64,000 nucleotides of DNA from Watersipora subatra (lineage: Eukaryota; Bryozoa; Gymnolaemata; Cheilostomatida; Watersiporidae): positions 13,770,764 through 13,834,763 of the forward strand of contig NC_088709.1 of assembly GCF_963576615.1 (NCBI RefSeq). Direction: 5' to 3'. Positions 37,865-50,200 of this stretch are shown here, in pieces. A program made the position numbers and the translations under genes. Every line of letters begins with the position of its first letter. The stretch's first letter is position 1. The notes under the pieces are model-generated. The model made no database searches and was not told where the DNA came from. It was given only the letters and a program-made list of their open reading frames with translations.

Positions 37865-40300
37865 GACGCGGTTCAAAGCATATCTTATGCATAAAACCGT
37901 GCACCGATTCGTAGTCTGTCTTGACAAACTGTTGTTGACAAACGTAGCCTGTTCGCAAAAACAACAGTTTGTCAATACATGCTAACCGACTCGTGACAAC
38001 CGCTGTATTATGAACTAAGCGCAAAACTTTATTCATCACTTTATAACGCATAATAAAATAGAAAAAGATATACGAAGGTTAAAAAGGGAAGGACCCCCAC
38101 AATAGTAAATAGCATATCAACTAAGGGTTCACGGTCGGAAATGCAATAAGCCGAGTACCGTGCTTGCGGCGATATAAGATACAGGTTGAGCTCTGAACAA
38201 AAATATAAAAATAAATTTTAGTTAAACCTTTTTTGTGTTTGCTAGATTAATAAACTGCTCTGCGGATTCTATTTGCAATTAGAAATGTGCAGTTTAGTTT
38301 TCCATTGTTAAATATGTAACTTTTTACCAACCGGCAGTGTTACCCTATTAAAGGCTGGCCTTGATCCCACAATTCTTACCGTATTGCCTGAAACAGTTTG
38401 GTGTCTTATTACTTTCGACTATAAAAATACGCATTTATGCGATTGGCATTTTTGCAAGTTTAAAAAAGCAGAACATCGCAACGTTAAATACTGTATTATA
38501 GCTTATTTGCTACGGGATAAGATATCTGCCCAAAAAAGGTCCTAGGTATTGAAGTTGTTTCGGAGATGATCCAATTATGTCAAATGGTTATTTGACATCT
38601 CTCTAAAAATTACAGTGATGCTTATCACCCTAAATTGCTACCTTTAGTAATGTGTAACTTGGCTTGGATTTACAAACTAATTTTATTTTCTGAATTCACT
38701 TGACTCAAGTTCAGACAAATAAACTATAAATAAGTAGGCTCAAGGAGAGAAAGCTAATATGAAGCTACAATAAATTGAGTAAAAGGAAGTTTACAGCAAT
38801 GGTTGCTAACTGTGAGGTCAATTAAGTTTGAAGATCTTGATCACAAAATCACAGATTAATCTCATCGACAAACCCATAAACAACATCTTTAGGATAGATA
38901 ATAGATATAATAATATATATATAATATATATAGTAAGGTTCATTATATCTACGTGATATATTTATTATAAACAAACTAACTCTGCTGTCTTTTTCAAAAC
39001 TTTAAAATTATGCATGTGATGTGGATATACTGAAAGATTGATTATGGTTGAGCTCCTTATTATAAAAGTTAAAACTTAACAGAGGATAGAACATTTTGTG
39101 GTCTGAAAATGTTAACTGAAAACATAGAAGAGATGCAGACCATAGCTTTTAGCTCATAGCTAGAAGCCTAATTGTGTTGAAAGGATGTGTCTGGATTAGA
39201 AACCCTTTTGTTGAATCTCTGACAAAATTAAATGTGTTTGCTTGTGTTTGCTTATTCAGCTTCATTTAATTGTAAGCAAGTTACCATTCTTATGAAGCTG
39301 CATAATAAGACTGTTTCCTGTACATATTATTAAGCTTCGTAAAAAATCGTATCACCATCTTTCCATTTTTTGCAAAAGTGTATAGGTATGTTAGTAACAT
39401 CAGCAAATGATAGGTAAGGCAAATATATACGTGTAATATAAATTACTCCATAGTAAATGAAATATCCACAATTGATCAAACATCCTTAGCATGTTCAGCT
39501 TTTGTTCAGAAACTGGAGGTATTTATTCTTTAATTTCCTTCTTGGTAAATTTTTGCTTAAAATTGCCAGACTTAAAAAAGGCTATGCATAGGATCACTGA
39601 CAGACTTATACAAAAAACTTTTGCTTCTTTCAATTTGTCATTTTCCTACCTTCGCTAATTGTTTTTCTACAAATGCGCCAAGTGTAATCACTACATATAA
39701 GTGATTATTAGCACAATTATGACTCGTCATATTGTGCTAATAATGAGTCAAAATTGTAGTAGATTTGTTCTGTTTTCTTTTCATATTGCGTCGGTTTTAT
39801 TCTAGTGAGCGCAAGGAGTAATCCCTGAAACAGCATAACATCCGCACCCACATCCTAGACTCCTTTCAGCACTGATTCTTTTAGCAGTATTAGAAAAAGG
39901 TCATAACCACTACATTGTCTGTTCATTTGGACATCTGGTACCATTTACTTTTAGTGTTTTGCTAAATAACTCAGTTAACTCTCATCTCTCTAAATTAGAA
40001 GGTTAGGAAGGTAGGGCGAAGCTTGTCCTGTACCACAGAAGTTGACAAAAGCGGACATGAATGGCCTAAATATGTTTATACATGTAATACAATGTATATT
40101 TGGCTGTTATTTTCACTATTTATAGCAGCATTCCTAGGTACAGTGTTGTCTGTTTCGAAAGTGATCACTTAGCTTGTTAAAATACCGCTTGGTGAAGGTC
40201 AACTCAAGGTTTGATACATATTTTCTTTCAACATGTTCATTCTCTCTAAATTTTCCGTATTGTAAACCCTTTAGATTATTTTAGATTAGAGAATTCTAAG
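37865..40300. other. Intergenic sequence upstream of TUFM
   Basis: It contains two imperfect hairpins: GACAAACTGTTGTT / AACAACAGTTTGTC at 37921-37976, and TTAGCACAATTATGACTC / GTCATATTGTGCTAA at 39708-39747. There is also a TA-rich run at 38885-38935. The last 300 bp should hold the TUFM promoter and 5'UTR, but no TATA box or initiator can be singled out. Confidence 0.45.
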
Positions 40301-43300
40301 ATGAAGGCTCACCACCTGCTGTTACAGTTGAACACATGGGCAAATCGTTTCCATCTACCACATTTTGGAGTTTATTCGGAGAACAGACCACTTACCTTTT
40401 TTATCAACAAAAAACAATTTTCTACAGGACCCTCCACTTTTAACAAAGATAAACCCCATTGCAATGTCGGAACAATTGGTCATATTGATCATGGAAAGAC
40501 CACACTATCTGCAGCATTAACAACAATTCTTGCTAGAAAGGCAACTGATAAATCCAATCGAACACTTGCCATGTCTTATGAAGATATCGATCGAGCACCA
40601 GATGAACGAGCTCGTGGAATAACCATAAATGCATGCCATGTGAACTTTGAAACCTCCAAAAGGACATATGCTCATACAGACTGCCCTGGACACATAGACT
40701 ACATCAAAAATATGATATGTGGTGCAAATCAAATGGATGCTGCTATACTAGTTGTTGCCGCGACTGATGGTCAAATGCCGCAAACTCGAGAGCATCTTAT
40801 GTTAGCTAAACAGATTGGTATTGAGCATATCGTAGTTTATATAAACAAAGTGGATCTCGTGGACAAAGAAACGGTTGAACTGGTGGAGTTGGAGTTAAGA
40901 GAACTGCTGAATTCTTATGGATTTGATGACGAAAGTACGCCATTTGTAACTGGCTCGGCAAAGTGTGCGCTTGAAGGTGAGCAACCAGAAATCGGAGAAG
41001 CCTCTATTCTAAAACTCTGTGATGTTCTGGATAGCTATGTTCCTGATCCAGTTAGAGACATCGATGGCACCCTTCTGATTCCTCTTGAACAGGCCTTTTC
41101 TGTGCCAGGTCGTGGTACAGTTGCAGTTGGCACCATTGAGAGAGGTAAGTAGGTATTGACCCAGTTGAAAAGAACTTTAGAATATATCAAGTTTTACAAA
41201 TTACGATTTGCTTTAAGATTGATCTTCCAAATATTCGGTGATTAACACGGAAATATTTACTAGTTTATCTTTAATTTTTGCCTGGCAGAGTCTCCAGAGA
41301 ATCCTAGTTGAAGTTCCTTTTTGCCTTTTTCACTTTCTAGATCCTCAGCTATTTGTCAACTATAATTTCTTTATTCTTAGAGCTACTATACGTTCCTCCA
41401 GGTGATGGAATCAATGTGTCTTTCTTGGGTGTACAAACTAATATTATGATCAGTATTCATATAGCAAGCATTGTGCTCTTCATAACAGCCTTGTTGATGA
41501 AGCTCAATTTTTGCTTGAAGGTTGATGGCCTACATAATCTCTATACAGAACACAGCCATTTAGTTTAAGTGGATTATTTGAAAAGGTGTTGGCATGATAG
41601 GTTGTTTTTGTACAGCATGAGGATTCAGTATTTATACCTCACATTTCTGCCCACTAGCTAGAATTTACCATGAACTAAGAATTCAAAAAAGAACCCCGCC
41701 GCTCTGCTATTGCCTTGTAAAAAATTTTCGAATAACTTAGACACTTGTAGCTTCAGACCAAATTTTTTGCCATTAGTTTTAAAGAGCATAACCCAACAGG
41801 GATCGCTAAACATATTATGGAAATGTTTACTTTTCCATTTCCATAAACATAAATATTTCCATAATTTTATGGAAATGGATATGGAAATTTTATTTTAGAG
41901 ATATGGAAATGTTATGGAAATGGAAATAATATGGAAATGAATTATGGAAATATTATGGAAATGAATTATGGGAATGTTATGGAAATAATATGGAAATTAA
42001 TTATGGAAATGGTGTGGAAATGGAAATAATATGAAAATGAATTATGGAAATGTTATGGAAATAATATGGAAATGAAATAGGGAAATGTTATGGAAATGAA
42101 TTATGGAAATGGAAAAAATATTGAAATGAATTATGGAAATGTAATGGAAATAATATGGAAATGGAAGTTGTGACATACACGTAATCCCTGTAACCCAATG
42201 CTTTTTTACTATTTCATTTCAGCAGCAAATCTGTCCTCAATCCATTTGGTACAATTTGCTACTGTCCGTGGGCCTATAGCAGGTTACTGATTGTTCAGCA
42301 ATAAGCCACCTGTCATTCATTAATGATATCACAGCACAATATTATTCTACATATATACTTTGGTTTGTTAATCTACCTATATATATATATCTATATATAT
42401 GGTTGTTAATCTACCTATATTAATAAATCCTACTTTGTCATTGTGTTTGTGTAAATGTTATGCGTTACCACATTTTTGGCTGACTTTATTCAACCTTCAC
42501 ACGTATGTGCTCTGTGTCTTCCGCCAGGAAGGCACAGAGCACATACGTGTGCTAAATAATAATTGTAACAAAAATAATAATAGTAACAAAAATAATAATA
42601 ATTATTTGTAATAAAAATAGTAACAGTCTCTTAAACATCCACCTGGCCTATTGCTAGTAATTAATAAGACGGTGAATATTCCAAGCATTCAATCTTTATT
42701 ACCATTGGGTGTTTTAGCAGCAAATTTCACTAACACTTGGAGTGAAAATATGGCATATGTAGACAGAATACATGTCGCCTTCAATTTCGCTTTTTGTCAA
42801 GAGATTTGAGTACCAATGTTTGCATATTTCATTCTCTTAGCGAAGCCCCGCTTCAGATTGTTTGCTGTCATTTCCTGCAGGCATTCTGCATAAGGGACAG
42901 CATATTGAACTGCTTGGTCATGGCCGCTCCATGAGGACCATAGCTACCGATGTTCAGATATTTAAAAAGTCAGTGCCAAAAGCTGTAGCCGGAGAGAATG
43001 TAGGAGTGTTGTTGAGAGGAGTGAAGCCAGAATACATTGAGAGGTAAGTTGCTTGCAGTCCAAGGGCTCTAACTGTGAAATACTCCTGTTGCTAATTTTT
43101 TGTGAAAACAAAGAAAAACAGGATGGTTAAGATTACATAAGCGCTATAATTGTCTACTTCCTATTTTTCTGTCCAGCTGTTGCAATATACAGAATATTGG
43201 TTACTATTAATTTAATTCACAGGGGCATGGTATTAGCAGAGAAAGATACTGTAACACAAGGAGACACATTCGAAGCGCAAATTTATGTTCTGAAAAGCTC

Positions 43301-43631
43301 CGAAGGAGGTAGACATCAAGCGATTACTAACAAATACATGCACCAGACATTCTGTGGATTCTGGTCTTTAAATAGCTGCCTCTTGCTGGATGATTCCCAG
43401 AAAATGATAATGCCTGGCGACACAAGTACGGTAAAACTTTTTCTACGAAAACCAATGGTCGCCAAACAAGGCCAGCGTTTCTCCATGAGGGAGCAAAAAC
43501 GTACGACTGTGACGGGAGTGATCACAGGCCAGCTCGAGTCTGTTGGAGAGAAATTTCAAGGATTCAATTACACTCCAGTGAACAGGACGAGCTATTTAAC
43601 AGAGAAACAGCAGAAGAAGGAAAGGCAATAG
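40301..43631 (+). CDS. TUFM: Mitochondrial elongation factor Tu
   Basis: GTPase that brings aminoacyl-tRNA to the mitochondrial ribosome. Three exons: 40301-41144, 42881-43043, 43223-43631. The joins (AGAG|GTAAGT to CTGCAG|GC, then AGAG|GTAAGT to TTCACAG|GG) keep frame and give 471 residues, close to the family's roughly 450. Residues 1-45 are basic and lack acidic runs, as expected of a mitochondrial presequence. The G domain has GHIDHGKT (60-67), the switch I core RARGITI (103-109), DCPGH (127-131), NKVD (182-185) and GSAK (218-221). Domain 2 begins near [17 protein letters not shown]. Domain 3 has [12 protein letters not shown] and ends with [16 protein letters not shown]. The first ATG follows stop codons and fits the presequence. 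The sequence is fairly diverged from vertebrate TUFM but no key GTPase residue is lost. It converges on NUP37, with 667 bp between stop codons. Confidence 0.96.
41815..42170. repeat. ATGGAAAT-rich degenerate tandem array in TUFM intron 1
   Basis: Many irregular copies of TATGGAAAT, often as AATTATGGAAATGTTATGGAA. It starts with an inverted pair of CATTTCCATA-type copies. Non-coding. Confidence 0.9.
42498..42551. repeat. 54-bp hairpin in TUFM intron 1
   Basis: Arms CACACGTATGTGCTCTGTG and CACAGAGCACATACGTGTG are perfectly complementary over 19 bp. The stem continues through CTTCC / GGAAG with one T-G pair, to a GCCA loop, giving about 25 paired positions. Confidence 0.9.
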
Positions 43632-44211
43632 TGAAATTATCTCTAGGAGATAAAAACTCTACTCTTATGCTTGACAATGATATGCGCGTGATGTTATTCA
43701 CTAATAGAATATTTCTTATTATTCTGTAAATGATTTTGCAATATTGATGGAGATTTATTGCTGCTTGTTACCCATATTTGTCAAACTCCAAACAGTTCTC
43801 TACAAAACGGTCTGCTACAAATTTACAAACTAAACTGAGCTCATGGCAGAAACTGCGGTCTAGAGTTTCCAAGGATTTCATAGTGATGTTTTGTTGCCTT
43901 CACGTTTGTAATATACAATTACAGGTTTTTTAATGTAATGGTGTACATTCCTATATTTTGTCACAATGTTTAGCCATATCCATAGAGCCATTAACCTATA
44001 GCTCTATAACTACAGAAGCACATGCATACAGTATGTCTTATATTATTACTTTTTATAGGCTACATGACCATAGCTCTCGTGTGACATAAGATCTTAGAAA
44101 CATTAAGAATGATGAGATGTACCTGCAAGGAAACAATTTTTCATATTCTGAGTAACTGATATGTAGTGTATATTTGAGTGTCTGGTGTAGCACCTAGCAT
44201 TGAATACCACA
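43632..44211. other. Space between the convergent TUFM and NUP37 3' ends
   Basis: It should hold the TUFM 3'UTR. No canonical AATAAA was seen for TUFM on the plus strand here, so it may use a variant signal. Nothing else recognised. Confidence 0.5.
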
Positions 44212-44217
44212 TTTATT
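44212..44217 (-). terminator. Polyadenylation signal of NUP37 (AATAAA)
   Basis: AATAAA on the minus strand, about 80 bp after the NUP37 stop codon, which is a normal distance for a short 3'UTR. Position is the only support. Confidence 0.6.
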
Positions 44218-44298
44218 CAGCGGTAAGCTTCAAATATGCCCTACAGTCGTAGTTGCTACTTGGTCATAATCTTCTTCGGAAAAGGAGTGGAGAGGTGG

Positions 44299-47200
44299 TC
44301 ACGAGGCATCTTCGAGTCTGACAAACGTTAGTCGACCGTCTCCGCCACAAACTAGAAGAGGTTCGCTGGAGTGCCATGAAATTCCTGAGCCAGTACGTCG
44401 AGTGACACAGTGAGTAACCTGCATCAAAAATTGCTATCAATATTAACGCTGTCATGCAACACTGATGTGCTGACATTCCTATATGAGGCAGATTCACCAG
44501 AAATCATTTTAACAGTAGTGTTACATGTATACTCTATTAGTGAAAACGGATGTGACTAGGTCGAGATAGAACTGACACAAACGAATAATGCAAGCACCTG
44601 TTGATATGGGTAAATGAGTGCTCACCATAACTTCATCCGCATTTTCTGTTCTTGCCAATACTGTCACCCTCTTTTGACTAGCAATAGCTACGAACTTTGG
44701 ATTAGCTGGTGAGACTCTGATCTCCAAAGCACAGTTTATGGCTCCATCTATTTCTTGAAGAGATCTAGTAGCTATTGGTACACTGAAACAGTAGGTTCTA
44801 ATGAGTGCACCACAGTCAATGTATTCTGTTGGTTTCCAGTAACGTGATTCCTGACATATTTTACACGACCTGAGCACTTTCCCAAAGGTGTATTAAAATG
44901 ACTGAAACTTGTATTACCAGGCACACTGCATATCAAGCAAACTGAAATCGATTCATCGTACAGTCACACCTCGACAATGTGGTGTGTGTGTGTGTGTGTG
45001 TGACAGGTGTTAGGACACCTTGAGTGTCCCAACACTTGTCACACACACCACATTCTCTTATGTCGGGACACCTTGAGTGCCCCAACATACGAGAAAATTG
45101 AGATATGAGTTCAGTTTCAAACATGTTTCTTCCTTGACATATGAGCAATCTTTGAGATACGAGCAGGTTCTCGATGATATAATACTTGCCGATAATATAC
45201 ACTCACCAAGAGTTGGAGGTGTCAAAGGTGTGCCACTCAGAAGAAGAGATACTGTCAACTCTTGTGAAGTCACAGAGAGGCCAGTCAAATGATTTGGTGA
45301 TGTCGCTGCTCAAGCTCTCCAAGGACATGAACACTGTCATCGAGGGAATGTCATAGAGAAGAATGAGGCCTGAGATCTGTACAACTGCCAGCTAACAGAG
45401 GACAGAAAAAGAACACTTGCTATCCAGTAGTTTTAAAGATTTGCGAAAAGGCAAATTGGAAAGATGTTTAAAATTCAGAGCAAGACTGGTTGCTTAATGA
45501 TTAGGATTTAGGAGTTGTCAGCCTTGCTTCTGCAAGCCACCTTCAGAAGCATCCTAATGCAGGAATGGCTAAATTCTTTTACTGATGGTCTGCTGTAAAA
45601 TATCTGAATATTTGAAGATGGACAGTGAAAAGTCAGCAGTGATGTTACACTGCTGACTTTTCACCTTTACATCTTACCATGTTCTGTATATTTCCATTAC
45701 AGAACTTTGATTTCACCTAAAATGACTACCAGTTATTAATATTAATACCAGTTATTCTGTGATAACACATTCCCGTAGGGTTAGGTAAGATAGTAATGTT
45801 CATTATAAGATTATTTGGGGACAAATATTAAGTTATCCTAGGCCTTAAAATCAAGATCAGCAGTAATACTCAACTGATGACTTGTTATCTTTCCATCTTA
45901 CCATACTCTGTATATTTGCATCATAAAACTTTAATCTTCACCTAAAATGACTACCAGTTTTTAATGGGAAATTGTCTAAAAAATATACAGTGATAGAAAT
46001 TGTTGGAACTATGGGCTAAAACATTGAAAAAAATTAAAACATTTTTTAATTCAGGTGGTTTTTAAAAAGGTTTTTTAGTTCCCCTACCATAAAACGGATT
46101 ATTACTCTGTCTCTCTCTGTTGGTGTCGTCATCTCCTGACCCTTGGTCAACAGAGGGAGACATAGACATGAATTACTGTTGCCAGTGCTATGTAGATGAC
46201 TATCTACTCAGCTACAGGAAATGGCATTATTACAGCCTCTCCCTCTGTTAACCAAGGGTCGGGAGACAGGGACACCAAAAGAGAGAGACGGAGTAATAAT
46301 CCGTTTTACGGTAGCTGAACTAAAAACCTTTTTAAAAACCAACTGAATTAAAAAAAATTTTGTTCTATAATGTGTTATTAAAGAATGTGTTATACTACTA
46401 AAGTAGTGGTATATTACTATAGTAGTGGTATATTACTATAGTAGTGGTATATTACTATAGTAGTGTTATATTACTATAGTAGTGTTATATTACTATAGTA
46501 GTGTTATATTACTATAATAGTGTTATAATACTATAGTAGTGTTATATTACTATAGTAGTGTTATATTACTATAGTAGTGTTATATTACTATAATAGTGTT
46601 ATAATACTATAGTAGTGTTATATTACTATAGTAGTGTTATATTACTATAGCAGTAGCTCTTAAGTCAGTAAAGTTTGAAATTGTTTACATTTTTGTTTAC
46701 CTCTTTATTATAACAAAAAAACGATATTCTGACTTTTCCAATCTCAGCTGTTCTAAGAATATGAATTTTTGTTATATGCACTCATCTAAAGATATGAAGT
46801 ATTATGCAAGCAGAAGTAAAAATGTGAAGTCAGCAGCAGTTGAAAGTATCGTCACATAAAGGGATAACCAGGGGAGGCAGGTCTACAATTGGTTTTCATT
46901 TAGTCAAAATATAAAGAAATATCTCGTAAAGTTCTTCTGTTGCACCTACTTTAATGCTGAGCCGATTAGTTTTATACATTTTAGAATGAAAGTTTTTTTC
47001 AATTTTTAAAGTCTTTAAAAAAAAAGTTATATGACAAACTTTTTTTTCTTGAAATTTCTTCTTTGAATGCGAGCATTCCAAGACTGTATCTTCCTAAAGC
47101 ATTTTTATCCCTTGAACAAGGCTGTGAACACGGACTATACAAGGGGATTTCCTATCCTACCCTGCCTATCTTTCTCCGAATGAGCCACAGCAAGCTTTGA

Positions 47201-50200
47201 TAGAGTATAGAGATATATTTCGTGTTAAATTATTCCATCTAACCTTGGTGCTGTCATTCTGATGAAATTTAGCATCAATCCCAGAAGAGCTGAGTGGTAG
47301 TTCACAGTGTTTTCCTCCATCCAATAGGTTCCATACAATGCACTTGCAGTCATCACCCACGCTGACCAGGAGGTCTCCACTTTCATGGTCAAATGCGACA
47401 GCATTCACTGTCTTTTTATGACTGCCTATTATCTCTATCTCGCTATTGTCGCTCGTGTCTGTACGTATCATGCATATTCGACCATCCAGATCTCCGGCAC
47501 AAAGCCTGTATAAGTGAAGATTGTGAGTGCTGAAGTTGAGCAAACAACAACAGACCTACGCAGCAACATATGACAGAGTGACTTACACAATATCATATGG
47601 CAGAGAGACTTACACAACGTCACATGACAGAGAGACTTACACAACATCATATGGCAAAAAGACTCACACAACAACATATGACAGAGTGACTTACACAATA
47701 TCATATGACAGAGAGACTTACACAAAGTCACATGTCAGAGAGACTTACACAACATCATATGACAGAGAGACTTACACAACAACATATGACAGAGAGACTT
47801 ACACAACGTCATACGATAGAGAGAATTCCACTAAGTCACATGATAGAGAGACTTACACAACATCATATGATAGAGAGAATTCCACTAAGTCACATGATAG
47901 AGAGACTTACACAACATCATATGACAGAGAGAATTCCACTAAGTCACATGATAGAGAGACTTACACAACATCATATGATAGAGAGAATTCCACTAAGTCA
48001 CATGATAGAGAGACATACACAACATCATATGATAGAGAGACATACACAACATCATATGATAGAGAGAATTCCATTAAGTCACATGATAGAGAGAATTCCA
48101 CTAAGTCACATGATAGAGAGACATACACAACACCATATGACAGAGAGAATTCCACTAAGTCACATGATAGAGAGACATACACAACATCATATGATAGAGA
48201 GAATTCCACTAAGTCACATGATAGAGAGACTTACACAACATCATATGATAGAGAGAATTCCACTAAGTCACATGACAGAGAGAATTCCACTAAGTCATAT
48301 GATAGAGAGACATACACAACATCATATGATAGAGAGAATTCCACTAAGTCACATGATAGAGAGACTTACACAACATCATATGGCAAAGAGACTCACACAA
48401 CAACATATGACAGAGAGACTTAAACAACGTCATATGGCAAAGAGACTCACACAACAACATATGACAGAGAGACATAAACAACAACATATGACAGAGAGAC
48501 TCACACAACAACATATCGCTGTCTCAGTTCTCAAATCAGCTAACTGCGAAAACGAAAAAAATTGAGATAATTGCATTTTTTGGGTGTTTATAGGGTTACA
48601 AATATATCGACAAATTTTCTTTGTCTAGTTTGTTTTTCTCTGAGATCTCAGTCATACAAATCAGCTAAATGGTTTTATTCTACAGTGTCGTTAGAGCTCA
48701 AACCAGTCAACTGGTTTTTTCAATACAGACTATATGCTGGGTGTCCGTAAATTCCTGATACAACTTAAAAAATTCATTACTAAGCTGGTTGAGATATGTT
48801 AATCAGATTTGTTTTATTTTTATCAGTGATTACTAAAGTTTTTTTGTGTGAGGAAATTCCCTTTTCCTTTGCAGTCTTGGTTTCAGACAGTTAAAATTGC
48901 ATATAGTGTATTGTAAAACTGCTTCATTGCGTATACGCAACTCACAACTCAACACTGCTTTGTTGCAAGACTTGAACAAGCATGGAGGTTGCAAATAAGA
49001 GGCAAAAGAAAAATTGTATTGAAAAAAGTGAAGTTTTAAACCAGATATCTAGGTGAGTAGGTTTTGTACATCAAACCATATAATTTAAAAAAAACAACCT
49101 AAACTTTTACAGCATTTTTTGTCATCAGTAATTAATCTTGTTTTTGAATACCGCAAAAGGGTGCTCGTATTATTATCAGTTCTCCTTCTCTATATATAGC
49201 ATTAAATATGGTATGTTGTAGCAAACCTTGCAATGATGTTGGTACCAACACAACAAAAAGAATGTCATGTTATTCGCCACCTACTCAATATAAAACCAAA
49301 CAAAAAAAACTATGGAAGTCACCCTTTGGAAAAAAACACATCAAAATGTATAGTGAAATGACAAAAACAGGGCATTATCATCTGGTACGCTACACCAAGG
49401 TGAAGAAACTTGTTTACCGCACAGCTAGACCTCAAAATGTTTCTCATTGTAAGCACACGAGTAAGCCTAGTCTAAAATTGGATTCTGTTATAAGTAAAAC
49501 CCTGTCAAGAGGATTCTCATCTGAGATCAGATTAGCCAATGCTCCAGAAGACAAAAAAGGTGATAACGTTAGCTGAAGCAAAAGTTAAAGATCTCGAGTC
49601 AATGCTTCCTTTGTTGGCAGAAACAGACAAATCATACGTGAATTCGCTCCTAAAATAGACTAAGGTTACCATCATAAATTTGAGCTTATGTACCTTAATG
49701 TCGTAAAACTATCTGGTTGTTCATCTACAGAAAGCAAATACAGTATTTGTAAACTATTATATAGGACCTATTATAAACCAATGTAATTCTATGCGCTTGT
49801 GCATCCTCAGACGCATTGTTATACATCAATGATATATCAGTTGGCTGCTTTGTGCTCCAACTTTTAAACTAGTTTGTGAACAAACCAGTCAACTGGAATT
49901 ATAAAAAGTAGTTTTAGCCACAATGAATACTGATAGGATAAAAATATTTTACTTAGTCATCTTTGTCAGGATATTGTTTACTGGATTTTGAAAATTCTAA
50001 TTAATATTAAAATGGAATTACAGAAGACCAAAACTTGTAATCCATTTTGTGAATTTTGCTTTGTGTCCCACATGACTTGTTTGAAAACTCAGCCAGCGAT
50101 ATGACAGAGAGACTTACACAAAGTCACATGACAAAGAGAATTCCACTGAGTCACACGATAGAGAGACTTACACAACACCATATGATAGAGAGAATTCCAC

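Noticed and set aside
40517-40732. 71-codon minus-strand ORF
   Set aside because: It is antisense to the conserved GTPase domain of TUFM.
47527-48565. Two overlapping plus-strand ORFs of 298 and 286 codons with 9-residue repeats
   Set aside because: They are the translation of a 27-bp tandem array, open in more than one frame and on the other strand because the period is a multiple of three. They lie antisense within a NUP37 intron.
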